A program made the position numbers and the translations under genes. The notes below the pieces were generated by a model. That model did no database searches and was not told where the DNA came from. It saw nothing but the letters and a program-made list of their open reading frames with translations. 64,000 bases of DNA from Corynebacterium mendelii (GTDB lineage Bacteria > Actinomycetota > Actinomycetes > Mycobacteriales > Mycobacteriaceae). Below are positions 9,115 through 18,372 of the stretch, piece after piece (position 1 is the stretch's first letter; each line of letters begins with the position of its first letter). The stretch spans positions 541,733-605,732 of the forward strand of contig NZ_JAFLEQ010000003.1 in the NCBI RefSeq assembly GCF_017307055.1. Reading direction: 5' to 3'.

Positions 9115-10071
9115 TTACTGCTGTGTGACCCGGCCCAGGGCGCGCAGCGCTTTGGCGTAGGCGTTGTCGGGGGCCAGGTGACGCATCTCTTCTGTCAGGC
9201 AGTCAGCCACCGAACGCCGGTTGAGCGGAACCAGGGAACTGCGTCCGGTGGCGTTATTGGTGACCGTCAGTGTCTGGTGGTCGGTGACGACAACAGTGAT
9301 GGCACCACAGTTGCGTTCCAGCACCAGTTTGTGGATCGGGGGCAATTCATTTCCGTCGTCGTCGACAGGTACGGACGGTCCGTCGATATTGTGGCGGGTC
9401 ACCGGTAACCCGAAACGGTCGGCCAGCCAGCCGGCCGCCAGACACACCGACGGGTTACCGGCGGGTCCCCACACTGCGGCGGAGGAGATTTCGTCGTGCG
9501 GGGGCTGGTCGAGGGTGGAGGCGACGACCCCACGCCACGGGGTGATCCGGGACCAGGCCATGTCGGAGTCTCCGGGAGCATAGTTGTCGCGCCGGATTTG
9601 CAGCGGCAATGTGGCGCCGGTGTGCTGGCAGTCGGTGATGCGGCGCTGCGCCAGACGGCCGATGGGATCACTGGCGAGATCCTTCGGTGCGGTTGACGGC
9701 CACCAGGCCACAATCGGGGTGTCGGGAAGAAGAAGCGGAGTCACCACAGCAGCCAGATGGTTGGTCGCGCCACCCCGCACGGTCATCAACACCATTTCCG
9801 TGGCCCCGGCATGCCCGCCAACCCGGATTTCGGCATCCAGGGACGGTTTGTCCGCCTCGTCTGCGACCGGAACCATCACCAGCACACGGGAGGGATGTTC
9901 CCGGGAAGCATCGGCGGTGGCGCCGCTGATGGCTTCGATATCGTCGTTGGGATCAGCCACCACAATGAGGGTGAGCACCCGTCCGGTGGTCGCCTGGCCG
10001 TGGGCCTCGCGGATGGTGACCAGCTTCTTGGCGATCTGCCGGGTGTCTGTGTCGGACAGTGTGAAGATCAT
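9115..10071 (-). CDS. opcA: Glucose-6-phosphate dehydrogenase assembly protein OpcA
   Basis: Partner protein of Zwf. In C. glutamicum OpcA is needed for full activity of the glucose-6-phosphate dehydrogenase complex. The 318-residue product is the normal actinobacterial length and shows the conserved LPDTPIVAWWPSTAPKDLASDPIGRLAQRRITD block and a C-terminal DUF-type domain with SLVPLNRRSVADCLTEEMRHL. It lies between zwf and pgl on the same strand, 107 bases after zwf, and is presumably co-transcribed. Confidence 0.95.
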   Translation of the reverse strand: MIFTLSDTDTRQIAKKLVTIREAHGQATTGRVLTLIVVADPNDDIEAISGATADASREHPSRVLVMVPVADEADKPSLDAEIRVGGHAGATEMVLMTVRGGATNHLAAVVTPLLLPDTPIVAWWPSTAPKDLASDPIGRLAQRRITDCQHTGATLPLQIRRDNYAPGDSDMAWSRITPWRGVVASTLDQPPHDEISSAAVWGPAGNPSVCLAAGWLADRFGLPVTRHNIDGPSVPVDDDGNELPPIHKLVLERNCGAITVVVTDHQTLTVTNNATGRSSLVPLNRRSVADCLTEEMRHLAPDNAYAKALRALGRVTQQ

Positions 10072-10178
10072 GGTGTGTCGTGTTTTTCTGCTGTGTCTGT
10101 TAGGGAGAAAGCGGCTGGATCACCAGTGGTGCGGAGGGCAACATTCCTCCCGGCGGGGTGGTCACAGGCCGCCTTGAT

Positions 10179-11735
10179 CTAGGGTCTGCGCCAGGTCCGG
10201 TGTTCCCGGGAGAGCATTTTTTCGGCCGATTCCGGGCCCCAGGTTCCCGCTTTGTAGGGTTCGGGTTTTCCGTGCGTTGCCCAGTAGTCGAGAATCGGAT
10301 CGAGGATTTTCCACGACAACTCCACTTCCTCGTTGGTGGGAAACAGGCTGGATTCATCCAGCAGAGCATCCAGAATCAGCCGCTCATAGGCCTCCGGCGA
10401 CTGTTCGGTGAAGGCTTCCGAATAGGAGAAATCCATGTTGACGTCGCGCACCTCCATGGTCGATCCGGGAACCTTCGACCCGAAGCGCATGGTCACTCCC
10501 TCATCGGGCTGCACCCTGATGACCATGGCATTTTTTCCCAGCGCGGTGGTCATCACATCACCGAAGGGCTGGTGGGGGGCCTGTTTGAACACCAGGGCGA
10601 TTTCGGTGACCCGGCGGCCCAGGCGTTTGCCGGTGCGCAGATAGAAGGGAACCCCGGCCCACCGCCGGGAGTTGATCTCCAGGGTCAGGGCGGCGAATGT
10701 TTCGGTGGTTGATTGCGGATCGAAGCCGTCTTCCTCGGTCAGACCGCGCACCTGTTCACTGCCCTGCCAACCGGCCGTGTACTGGCCGCGGGCGGTGGTT
10801 TTCGCCAGCGGCAGCACCGGTTTGGTGGCCCGCAGCACCTTGATTTTTTCCGCCTGCAGCTCAGACGGGGTGAATTCGATGGGTTCTTCCATCGCAGTCA
10901 AAGCCAACAGCTGGATCAAGTGGTTCTGGATGACATCGCGTGCCGCCCCGATACCGTCGTAGTAGCCGGCCCGGCCACCCAATCCCATGTCCTCGGCCAT
11001 GGTGATTTGCACATGGTCGACGTAGTGGGAGGTCCACAGCGGATCGAACAGCTGGTTGGCAAAGCGCAGCGCCATAATGTTCTGGACGGTTTCTTTGCCC
11101 AGATAGTGGTCGATGCGGAAAACCGCGTCTTCGGGGAAGACGGCGTTGACGGTTTCGTTGAGTTCTTTCGCCGAGGCCAGATCATGGCCGAAGGGCTTTT
11201 CGATGATCACCCGCCGCCACTGGCCGTCGGCTGCCTCTGCCAGCCCGGAGCGCTGCAGCTGATGGCACACCGGGGAAAACGAGTCCGGTGGAATCGACAG
11301 ATAAAACGCCCAGTTGCCGGCGGTGCCGCGGGTGTTGTCGACTTCGGCGACAGTGGCGTTGAGGGTGTCGAAGGCAGCGTCGTCGTCGAAGGTGCCGCGG
11401 ACAAAGATAATGGCTTCGGCCAGGCGCTGCCACACATTGTCCCGGAACGCGGTGCGGGCGCCGTGTTCCACCGCTTTTTTCACGTAGTCGCAGAAATCGT
11501 CATGGTCCCAGTCGCGGCGGCCGAAACCGATGAGGGTGAAACCGGCCGGCAGCAGACCGCGGTTGGCCAGATCGTAGATAGCGGGCAGAAGTTTTTTGCG
11601 CGCCAAGTCTCCGGTGACACCGAAAATGACCATGCCGCACGGGCCTGCGATACGGGGAAGCCGCTTGTCCTGGGGGTCACGCAGCGGATTGAACCAGGTT
11701 GAACGGTCCATGGCGCCGGTTAGAGTGTTTGTCAC
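10179..11735 (-). CDS. zwf: Glucose-6-phosphate 1-dehydrogenase
   Basis: Oxidises glucose 6-phosphate to 6-phosphogluconolactone and makes NADPH, the entry step of the oxidative pentose-phosphate pathway. With the GTG at 11735 the product has 518 residues (C. glutamicum 514). Visible are the coenzyme-binding VIFGVTGDLARKKLLPA, the active-site RIDHYLGKE with catalytic His, and the C-terminal DALLDESSLFPTNEEVELSW. A TTG at 11795 would add 20 residues, and an ATG at 11711 would remove 8. The GTG best matches the family, though its ribosome binding site is weak. It is preceded by a small secreted-protein gene rather than directly by tal. Confidence 0.96.
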   Translation of the reverse strand: MTNTLTGAMDRSTWFNPLRDPQDKRLPRIAGPCGMVIFGVTGDLARKKLLPAIYDLANRGLLPAGFTLIGFGRRDWDHDDFCDYVKKAVEHGARTAFRDNVWQRLAEAIIFVRGTFDDDAAFDTLNATVAEVDNTRGTAGNWAFYLSIPPDSFSPVCHQLQRSGLAEAADGQWRRVIIEKPFGHDLASAKELNETVNAVFPEDAVFRIDHYLGKETVQNIMALRFANQLFDPLWTSHYVDHVQITMAEDMGLGGRAGYYDGIGAARDVIQNHLIQLLALTAMEEPIEFTPSELQAEKIKVLRATKPVLPLAKTTARGQYTAGWQGSEQVRGLTEEDGFDPQSTTETFAALTLEINSRRWAGVPFYLRTGKRLGRRVTEIALVFKQAPHQPFGDVMTTALGKNAMVIRVQPDEGVTMRFGSKVPGSTMEVRDVNMDFSYSEAFTEQSPEAYERLILDALLDESSLFPTNEEVELSWKILDPILDYWATHGKPEPYKAGTWGPESAEKMLSREHRTWRRP

Positions 11736-11815
11736 GTCGATTACTTGTCTGTGGGAAAAGAAGGGGACAGTGTCGTGGGATGGGGCCGGCTGCAATCCGG
11801 TGGCCCCTGCCGGGG

Positions 11816-12124
11816 TTAGGCGGGCGTGTCGTCGATGAAGGTGTTGGAGCTGAGCGAATCACCGGCTTTGGCCCCGGTGGAACCGAACTGGGGGTCGTTG
11901 ATGATCAGGGTGGCCACCACCGAGGCGAGGATGGTGGCAACGAGCGAGGGCACCACGGCGATTCGTGACAGATCGAAATCCAGCTGCGGCACCGGCATAC
12001 CGGCGGCCGGGACAGCCTGTACCACCGCGGGTTGCTGCGGAGTCTCGGCCACCGCAGGTGCCGCAGCGGTCAGGCCGGTGGCGGTGGCGGTGGCAAGGGC
12101 GACGGCGGCGAGGGACAGGCGCAT
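11816..12124 (-). CDS. Small secreted or membrane-anchored protein, unknown
   Basis: A 102-residue protein with a clear Sec signal peptide (residues 1 to about 26, ending APAVAETP), an Ala/Pro/Val-rich stretch, and a second hydrophobic segment around residues 58-76 (VVPSLVATILASVVATLI), then a polar Gly/Ser-rich tail. The ATG has agaagg nine bases upstream, so translation is well supported. It lies between tal and zwf, 80 bases before the zwf GTG, and may share their transcript. I do not recognise the family. Plausible roles are a small cell-envelope protein or a pore-forming peptide, but nothing in the sequence decides this. Confidence 0.75.
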   Translation of the reverse strand: MRLSLAAVALATATATGLTAAAPAVAETPQQPAVVQAVPAAGMPVPQLDFDLSRIAVVPSLVATILASVVATLIINDPQFGSTGAKAGDSLSSNTFIDDTPA

Positions 12125-12209
12125 GGGGGAGAAACCTTCTTCTGGGTGTCGGGGTGGTGAAATGTCAGCCGCCGTACGGTCTCGGCCGGCGGGGGGACAA
12201 CAAAAACTA

Positions 12210-12225
12210 AAGATGGCACCATCTT
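12210..12225. promoter_or_regulatory. Palindrome upstream of the small protein and zwf
   Basis: Arms aagatgg and ccatctt are separated by two bases, about 85 bases before the small secreted-protein gene. It lies downstream of the tal terminator, where a separate promoter for the small gene and zwf-opcA-pgl would be expected. The binding protein is unknown. Confidence 0.4.
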
Positions 12226-12280
12226 AGCGGCGCCCCGGGGCCGGTTGCAGGGCAGTCCGGTCAATTTTCTGTTGGGCGAC

Positions 12281-12344
12281 AAAAACCCCGCGTGGCGCCC
12301 GGGGTGCGGCGAAGGTGCCTCACCGTCGGGCGGGAACGCGGGGT
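12281..12344 (-). terminator. Terminator after tal
   Basis: Read on the minus strand, a 9-bp stem (acgcggggt pairing with accccgcgt, at 12336-12344 and 12285-12293) is followed by ttttt at 12285-12281. The loop is long (about 42 bases) and itself GC-rich. It should end or reduce the tkt-tal transcript before the small protein gene and zwf. Confidence 0.55.
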
Positions 12345-12383
12345 GGGTGGAAAAACTCCGTCGCCAACGGGGAAAAGACCCCG

Positions 12384-13469
12384 TCAGGCTTTCAGTTGGT
12401 CGGCCATGGAGGACAAAAGCCCGTTCCAGGAGTCGACGAATTTCTCCACGCCCTCCCGCTCCAGGACGGCGAAAACATCGTCGAAGTCGATTCCGACGGC
12501 TTCGAGTTGGCGGAAGATTTCCTCCGCCTGCCGAAGATTCGGCGTCAGGGTGTCACCGGTGATGTTGTCACCTGCGATGGCGGCGTCAATGGTCGGCTCC
12601 GGCATGGTGTTGACGGTGTTGGGGCCGGCCAGTTCCACGACGTACATGTCGGCGGGGTAGGCCGGATCCTTCACCCCGGTTGACGCCCACAGCGGCCGCT
12701 GGATATTGGCCCCGGCGGGAACCTGGTCGTCAACGATGAGCTGTTTGAACGCGGCGTAGGTGCGGCGGGCGTTGGCCAGCCCCGCGGTGCCCTTGAGTTT
12801 TTCCGCCTCCGGGGTGCCGATGGCGTCGAGCCTTTTGTCGACTTCCGTGTCAACCCGGGAGACAAACAGGCTCGCCACCGAGTGGATGGCGGTCAGATCC
12901 AGGCCGTTGGCCTTCGCCTGGCGGATACCCTCGGAAAACGCGGCCCATACTTTGCGGTAGCACTCGACGGAGAAAATCAGGGTGACGTTGACCGAAATTC
13001 CCTCCGCCAGGGCCTGGGTGACCGCCGGGAGTGATCCGGGGGTGGCCGGGATTTTGATCATGGCGTTGGGCCGGTCGACCCGTTTCCACAGATCGCGGGC
13101 CTGGGCGATGGTTTTGTCGGTGTCTTCGGAGATACGGGGATCCACCTCGATGGAGACCCGGCCATCCTTGCCGCCGGAGCTGCGGTAGACCTCCTGGAAG
13201 ATGTCGCAGGCCCGCCGCACATCGTCGATGGCCATGGCGTAGACGGCGTCATCTGCCGCGGCACCCTGTTTTTTCAGCTCATTGATCTGGGCGTCGTAGG
13301 CGCTGCCCTTGCTCATGGCGGAGGCGAAGATCGCCGGGTTGGTGGTGACACCCACGATGGATTTGGTCTCAATCAGTTCGGCGAGATTGCCGGAGGTCAG
13401 ACGGTCGCGGGACAGGTCGTCCAACCAGGTGGAGGTGCCTGCCTTGGCAAGATCATCAATGGCTGTCAT
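12384..13469 (-). CDS. tal: Transaldolase
   Basis: Transfers a three-carbon unit between sedoheptulose 7-phosphate and glyceraldehyde 3-phosphate in the non-oxidative pentose-phosphate branch. The 361-residue product has GVTTNPAIFASAMSKG at the N-terminus and the MIKIPATPGSLPAV segment with the Schiff-base lysine, as in the long actinobacterial transaldolases. aagga sits at good distance before the ATG at 13469. It lies 182 bases downstream of tkt, with a strong terminator in between, so it may have its own promoter. Confidence 0.96.
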   Translation of the reverse strand: MTAIDDLAKAGTSTWLDDLSRDRLTSGNLAELIETKSIVGVTTNPAIFASAMSKGSAYDAQINELKKQGAAADDAVYAMAIDDVRRACDIFQEVYRSSGGKDGRVSIEVDPRISEDTDKTIAQARDLWKRVDRPNAMIKIPATPGSLPAVTQALAEGISVNVTLIFSVECYRKVWAAFSEGIRQAKANGLDLTAIHSVASLFVSRVDTEVDKRLDAIGTPEAEKLKGTAGLANARRTYAAFKQLIVDDQVPAGANIQRPLWASTGVKDPAYPADMYVVELAGPNTVNTMPEPTIDAAIAGDNITGDTLTPNLRQAEEIFRQLEAVGIDFDDVFAVLEREGVEKFVDSWNGLLSSMADQLKA

Positions 13470-13578
13470 GGAAATATCCTTACTGCTGCTGGACGTGTCA
13501 TGGATGGCCGCGGGACGCGGTGCATCCGGTTGGCTCCCACCCTAGTTGTTTCTGCGCCGGCGCGGGCGGGGCGGGAAG

Positions 13579-13619
13579 AAAAAACTCCGCCCCGCCGGCC
13601 TGGGTGCCGACGGGGCGGA
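13579..13619 (-). terminator. Terminator between tkt and tal
   Basis: On the minus strand a 9-bp GC stem (tccgccccg pairing with cggggcgga, 13611-13619 with 13586-13594) is followed by a run of six T. It is a textbook intrinsic terminator inside what is usually described as one operon, so tal expression probably depends on read-through or its own promoter. Confidence 0.75.
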
Positions 13620-13651
13620 TGATGCTGGGGACAAGCACAAAACGGGTGGTG

Positions 13652-15748
13652 CTACTTGGTGGCGGCCAGCGATTCGGTGGCCGCCGCGGCAATGGCGTCC
13701 GCGGTGAAGCCGAATTCCTCGAACAGTTTCTCCGCCGGGGCGGAGGCGCCGAAGTGGTCCAGCGAGACGGCCCGGCCGGCTTCCCCGAGCAACTGGTACC
13801 ACGGCATGGCGATTCCGGCTTCGACGCTGACCCGGGCGCGGATGGCGTGGGGGAGCACCTTTTCCCGGTAGGCCCGGTCCTGGGCGAGGAACAGATCCAG
13901 GCAGGGAACCGACACCACGCGGGCGGCAACGCCGTCGGCGGCCAGCGTGTCAGCGGCTTCCACGGCCAGGTGCACCTCGGAGCCGGTGGCCATGAGGATG
14001 ACATCCGGTGTCCGGTCGGCCGGTTCAACCAGAATGTAGGCACCGCGGGCGACACCTTCCCGGGCTTTCTCCTTGGTTCCTTCGAGTACCGGAAGGTTCT
14101 GCCGTGACAGGGCCAGCGCCTTCGGTGAGGGACCCATCTCCAGGGCGGCGGCCCAGCTGGCGGCCGTTTCGTTGGCGTCGGCAGGCCGGAACACGCTGAC
14201 ATTCGGGATGGCCCGCAGGCTGGCCAGCTGCTCGACGGGCTGGTGGGTGGGGCCGTCTTCGCCCAAACCGATGGAATCGTGGGTCCACACGTAGTAGGCG
14301 TCGGTGCCCATCAGGGCGGCCAGACGCACGGCCGGACGCATGTAGTCGGAGAAAATCAGGAAGGTACCGCCGTAGGGGCGGGTGCCGCCGTGCAGGGAGA
14401 TGCCGTTCATGATCGACCCCATGGCGTGCTCACGGATACCGAAGTGCATGTTGCGCCCGTAGGGGTGGGTCGACCAGGTGCCGGTGGTGATGTCCTCGGG
14501 TCCGAAGGAGTTCTCCCCGTCGATGACGGTGTTGTTCGAGCCGGCCAGGTCGGCTGATCCGCCCCACAGTTCCGGCATCTTCGCCGCCAGGGCGTTGAGG
14601 CACATGCCAGAGGCTTTGCGGGTGGCCACCCCCTTCGGATCCGGATCCCAGGAGGGAAGATCGGCGTCGAAGTCGGCCGGCAGCTCCCGCTTGCTGATCC
14701 GGTCGAGCAGCGCCTTTTTCTCCGGGTTGTTTTCTGCCCACCGGTTGAATGCCTGAAGCCAGGAGGCGTGTGCCGCGGCGCCGCGCTCGGTGAGTGTGCG
14801 GGTGTGGGCCAGCACCTCCTCGTCGATGGGGAAGTGGACCTCGGGATCAAAGCCGAGTTCCTTTTTGGTGGCCGCCACTTCCTCGGCGCCCAAAGCCGCA
14901 CCATGGCAGGCACCGGTGTTCATCATGGTAGGCGCCGGGTAGCCGATGATGGTGCGCACCCGGATGAAGGTCGGTCTGGTGGTGTCGGCTTTGGCCTGGT
15001 CCACCGCATCGACGATGGCGGCAACGTTTTCGCCGCCCTCGACTTCGATGACCTGCCAGCCGTAGGCCCGGTAGCGGGCGCAGACATCCTCGGTGAAGGC
15101 GATCTGGGTGTCATCTTCGATGGATATCCGGTTGTCGTCCCAGAACACGATCAGGTTGCCCAGTTTGTGGGTTCCCGCCAGCGATGAGGCCTCGGAGGTC
15201 ACACCCTCCTGCAGGTCACCGTCGGAGGCGATGCACCAGATGTAGTGGTCGAAGGGGGAGGTGCCGGCCGGTGCCGCGGGATCGAACAGGCCGCGTTCCC
15301 GGCGGGAAGCCATGGCCATGCCGACTGCGGAAGCCAGGCCCTGGCCCAGCGGGCCGGTGGTGATCTCCACGCCCTTGGTGTGGCCGTACTCCGGATGCCC
15401 CGGGGTCAGCGCACCCCAGGTGCGCAGGTCTTTCAGATCCTCCATCTCCAGTCCGAAACCACCGAGAAACAGCTGGATGTACTGGGTCAGCGAGGAATGC
15501 CCGCAGGACAGCACGAAGCGGTCCCGGCCGATCCATTCGGTATCGGCCGGATCGTGGCGCATCACCTTCTGGTAGAGGGTGTAGGCCAGCGGCGCCAGCG
15601 ACATGGCGGTGCCGGGGTGGCCGGAGCCGCACCGCTGCACGGCGTCGGCCGCCAGAATCCGCGCGGTGTCCACCGCCCGGGTGTCCAGGTCGGACCAGTC
15701 GTCGGGGTAGGAGCGTGTGGTCAGGGCGTCGAAGTCCGGGTGAGTCAC
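13652..15748 (-). CDS. tkt: Transketolase
   Basis: Thiamine-diphosphate enzyme that moves two-carbon ketol units between sugar phosphates. The 698-residue product from the GTG at 15748 matches the C. glutamicum length (700). Visible are [20 protein letters not shown], the thiamine motif GDGDLQEG-like [19 protein letters not shown] with downstream [22 protein letters not shown], and [19 protein letters not shown]. The open frame continues upstream for over 400 codons, but the family N-terminus begins at this GTG, which has aaagga about 12 bases before it. It heads the leftward pentose-phosphate cluster and is divergent from ctaB. Confidence 0.97.
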   Translation of the reverse strand: MTHPDFDALTTRSYPDDWSDLDTRAVDTARILAADAVQRCGSGHPGTAMSLAPLAYTLYQKVMRHDPADTEWIGRDRFVLSCGHSSLTQYIQLFLGGFGLEMEDLKDLRTWGALTPGHPEYGHTKGVEITTGPLGQGLASAVGMAMASRRERGLFDPAAPAGTSPFDHYIWCIASDGDLQEGVTSEASSLAGTHKLGNLIVFWDDNRISIEDDTQIAFTEDVCARYRAYGWQVIEVEGGENVAAIVDAVDQAKADTTRPTFIRVRTIIGYPAPTMMNTGACHGAALGAEEVAATKKELGFDPEVHFPIDEEVLAHTRTLTERGAAAHASWLQAFNRWAENNPEKKALLDRISKRELPADFDADLPSWDPDPKGVATRKASGMCLNALAAKMPELWGGSADLAGSNNTVIDGENSFGPEDITTGTWSTHPYGRNMHFGIREHAMGSIMNGISLHGGTRPYGGTFLIFSDYMRPAVRLAALMGTDAYYVWTHDSIGLGEDGPTHQPVEQLASLRAIPNVSVFRPADANETAASWAAALEMGPSPKALALSRQNLPVLEGTKEKAREGVARGAYILVEPADRTPDVILMATGSEVHLAVEAADTLAADGVAARVVSVPCLDLFLAQDRAYREKVLPHAIRARVSVEAGIAMPWYQLLGEAGRAVSLDHFGASAPAEKLFEEFGFTADAIAAAATESLAATK

Positions 15749-16138
15749 GGTGGTTGAGTGTCCTTTTAAGCTGACTGTCGGGATGATTGCTGGTTGTTGA
15801 ACGGCCGCACCGGCATCGCTTCCTCGCAGAAGGGGGTGGTGGGCCACTGTCATTACTCTACCGTGCCAGCCCGGCCGCTGTCTCACCGCGGCCCGGCAGG
15901 TCACCGGTGGCGCAGGGGACGGGCGGCAGGCTGCGGCAGCGCCCGTGGAGTGTCGCTGCGAGCTGCCGGTTGACCCCGTTTCGGGCATGCCGGTATGGGG
16001 TGGTTGGCGTGAAACCGGGACTGCCGGACTATTGTGTTGGGGTACCCGTCCGCGGGTGTCCGGGCCGCAGGTGTGGCGCGGGGGTGTCCACGCCCGCCGC
16101 CGGCCGGTCACGGCCAACGGAAAACCAATGACAGTTGT
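15749..16138. other. tkt-ctaB divergent intergenic region
   Basis: About 390 bases between divergent tkt and ctaB. Reading left, tagagt near 15849-15854 could be a -10 for tkt. Reading right, tattgt at 16030-16035 could serve ctaB. Neither has a convincing -35. No separate gene is seen. The open frames across it are extensions of the flanking genes. Confidence 0.3.
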
Positions 16139-17068
16139 GTGAGGGATTTCTTGGAGACGATCAAGGCCTACTTCGCGTTGACGAAGCCGAGGGTCATCGA
16201 GCTGTTGCTCGTGGCGTCGTTTCCCGCGATGCTGCAGGCCGACCGTGGGGCCAACCACGTCGGTCTCATTTTGCTCACCGTCATCGGCGGGTGGATGGGG
16301 GCGGCGGCGGCCAACACCTTCAACATGATCGCCGACAGCGACATCGACCAGAAGATGAAACGCACCGAACGCCGCCCGCTGGCGGCGCATTCGGTGACCA
16401 ACACGCAGGCCACCGTGTTCGCCTGGACCCTGACAGTGGTCAGTTTCTTCTGGCTGTGGCTGTTGTGCGGATCGCTGCTGGCGGCCGTGTTCGTCATGCT
16501 GACGATTGCTTTCTACATTTTCGTCTACACCAAGTGGCTGAAACGCTCCACGCCGCAAAACGTCGTGTGGGGTGGCGCCGCCGGCTGCATGCCGGTGATG
16601 GTCGGCTGGGCGGTGATCACCGATCATCTCGCTCCCGGGGTGCCGCACCAGTGGTGGCAGGCCATTGTGCTGTTTATGGTGATTTTCTTCTGGACACCGC
16701 CGCACACCTGGGCGCTGGCGATGAAATACAAAGACGACTACGAGGCCGCCGGGGTACCGATGATGCCGGTGGTGCGTCCCCCCGCCGAGGTCACCCGCCA
16801 GATTGTGCTCTACACCTGGGCCACCGTCATCACCACCCTGCTGCTGGTTCCCGCCGCGGGATGGCTGTACGCGGCTGTTGCCGCCGGGGCGGGCATCTGG
16901 TTCATCGTCCGCGCCCACATGCTGCACGCCGGGGTGAAAAAGGGCGAGGAAGTCAAGCCGATGAAGCTGTTTTTGCTCTCCAACAACTACCTGGCAGTCG
17001 TGTTCGTGGCCCTGTCGATCGACGCGTTTCTCAATATGCAGCCGCTGGCGGCGGCAGCCGGTCTTTAA
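16139..17068 (+). CDS. ctaB: Protohaem IX farnesyltransferase (haem O synthase)
   Basis: Integral membrane UbiA-type prenyltransferase that adds a farnesyl group to haem B to make haem O, the precursor of haem A for the aa3 oxidase. The 309-residue product shows [13 protein letters not shown] near the start, the metal-diphosphate motif [38 protein letters not shown] and [17 protein letters not shown], with about eight membrane segments. The start is uncertain. The GTG at 16139 lacks a clear ribosome binding site, while a TTG at 16151 has gaggga just upstream. It works with ctaA two genes downstream on the opposite strand. Confidence 0.95.
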   Translation: MRDFLETIKAYFALTKPRVIELLLVASFPAMLQADRGANHVGLILLTVIGGWMGAAAANTFNMIADSDIDQKMKRTERRPLAAHSVTNTQATVFAWTLTVVSFFWLWLLCGSLLAAVFVMLTIAFYIFVYTKWLKRSTPQNVVWGGAAGCMPVMVGWAVITDHLAPGVPHQWWQAIVLFMVIFFWTPPHTWALAMKYKDDYEAAGVPMMPVVRPPAEVTRQIVLYTWATVITTLLLVPAAGWLYAAVAAGAGIWFIVRAHMLHAGVKKGEEVKPMKLFLLSNNYLAVVFVALSIDAFLNMQPLAAAAGL

Positions 17069-17229
17069 AAAAGAACACCCGCACCCCACCCCCCCGCCTG
17101 CGGCGGTGAGAAAGCCCGCGGATTTTTCCTTTCCCGCCCACCCGATCCAACCCCGCGAACTATTCCGCGGCAGCGGGTGGGCGGGTGCCGTCGTCCATGG
17201 GCGGGGTGGTGGTGCTTTTCAGGCGGATG

Positions 17230-18210
17230 TCACCGCTGGTGCAGCGTGCCGGTGACATCCAGCACCACTGAGCCGGTGGTGGCACGTGACTGCAGCGCCC
17301 GGTGGGCGTCGGCGGCCCGCTCGAGCGGGAAGGTCGCGCCGATACGGATATCGATTTCGCCGTCGACAATCGCCCGGGTGACCGCCTGGGCGCGTTTGCC
17401 GAATTCCTCGGCGCTGGCGGTGTAGTCGGCCAGGGTGGGGCGGGTCAAAAACAGCGAGCCGTGGCTGTTGAGCAGCTGCGGGTCAACCGGATCCACCGGC
17501 CCGGAGGCCGCCCCGAACAGGCACAGGGTTCCCCGCGGGGCGACGGTTTCAAGCAGCTGGGAAAACGTGTCTTTGCCCACCCCGTCGTAGGCCACCGTCA
17601 CCCCTTGTCCGTCGGTGGCGTCACGGATCTGTGCGGCCAGATCATCGCCGTAGCGCAGCACCACATCGGCCCCCGCCTGCCGGGAGAGCTGTTCTTTGTC
17701 GTCGCTGGAGACCACGGTGATCACCCGGGCGCCCAGGTTTGTGGCCATGCGGGTGGCAATCAGTCCCACCCCGCCGGCCCCGGCGGTGATCACACAGCTG
17801 TCACCGGGACCCAGCCGGCAGACCCCGTGGGTCAAATAGTGTGCGGTCATGCCTTGGAGCAACATGCTGGCGGCCACCGCCGGGCCAATGCCCTGCGGTA
17901 CGGCGACCAGCCTGTCGGAGGGAACACAGACTTTCTCCGCGTAGGAGCCGAAACCATCGCACCAGGCGACCAGGGTGCCGGGGGCGATGGTGCCGGAGGG
18001 GTCGTCGATGACGGTGCCGGTGCCCTCGAAACCGGGAATCAGCGGCAGCGGCCGCGGATAGATGCCTTCCCGGATATAGGTGTCGATGTAGTTGACGCCG
18101 GCGACATCGACAGCCACCAGCACCTGGCCGTCACCCGGTACAGGATCCTCGATCTCCCGGTAGGACAAAACCCCGGGTCCGCCGTGTGCGTCCACCACTA
18201 TTGCATGCAT
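17230..18210 (-). CDS. qor: NADPH:quinone oxidoreductase (zinc-free MDR family)
   Basis: Cytoplasmic 326-residue medium-chain reductase of the Qor type, expected to reduce quinones with NADPH. It has the N-terminal GroES-like domain (GGPGVLSYREIEDPVPGDGQVLV, NYIDTYIREGIYP) and a Rossmann domain with AGAGGVGLIATRMATNLGA. Catalytic zinc ligands of alcohol dehydrogenases are absent, as usual for Qor. The ATG at 18210 is preceded seven bases upstream by taccat, consistent with a leaderless transcript. It lies between ctaA and ctaB as in C. glutamicum, though its link to haem metabolism is unproven. Confidence 0.9.
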   Translation of the reverse strand: MHAIVVDAHGGPGVLSYREIEDPVPGDGQVLVAVDVAGVNYIDTYIREGIYPRPLPLIPGFEGTGTVIDDPSGTIAPGTLVAWCDGFGSYAEKVCVPSDRLVAVPQGIGPAVAASMLLQGMTAHYLTHGVCRLGPGDSCVITAGAGGVGLIATRMATNLGARVITVVSSDDKEQLSRQAGADVVLRYGDDLAAQIRDATDGQGVTVAYDGVGKDTFSQLLETVAPRGTLCLFGAASGPVDPVDPQLLNSHGSLFLTRPTLADYTASAEEFGKRAQAVTRAIVDGEIDIRIGATFPLERAADAHRALQSRATTGSVVLDVTGTLHQR

Positions 18211-18279
18211 GCTGTCGATGGTAGACCACTGGGGCGGTTGCGCGTGGCTTTATCCGGCTGCCGGTCAGCCACACCGGAA

Positions 18280-18350
18280 CGCCCCCGGGAGTTGACCGGG
18301 GGCGCAGGAGAAGACGGCCGATGGCCAGCCCCCACCGGGTGGTGGGGGCT
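18280..18350 (-). terminator. Two tandem hairpins downstream of ctaA
   Basis: Between ctaA and qor lie two perfect stems: agcccccacc/ggtgggggct (18327-18350, 10 bp) and cgcccccgg/ccgggggcg (18280-18304, 9 bp). No T-run follows either one, so they may act as T-less terminators or RNA-stability elements at the ctaA 3' end. Confidence 0.5.
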
Positions 18351-18372
18351 CCGGGCGGGCGGGGAGGTGACG

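Noticed and set aside
13652-17089. Possible 1,145-residue fused transketolase
   Set aside because: The frame stays open upstream of tkt by chance. The extra part is low-quality sequence antisense to ctaB, and the family N-terminus begins at 15748.
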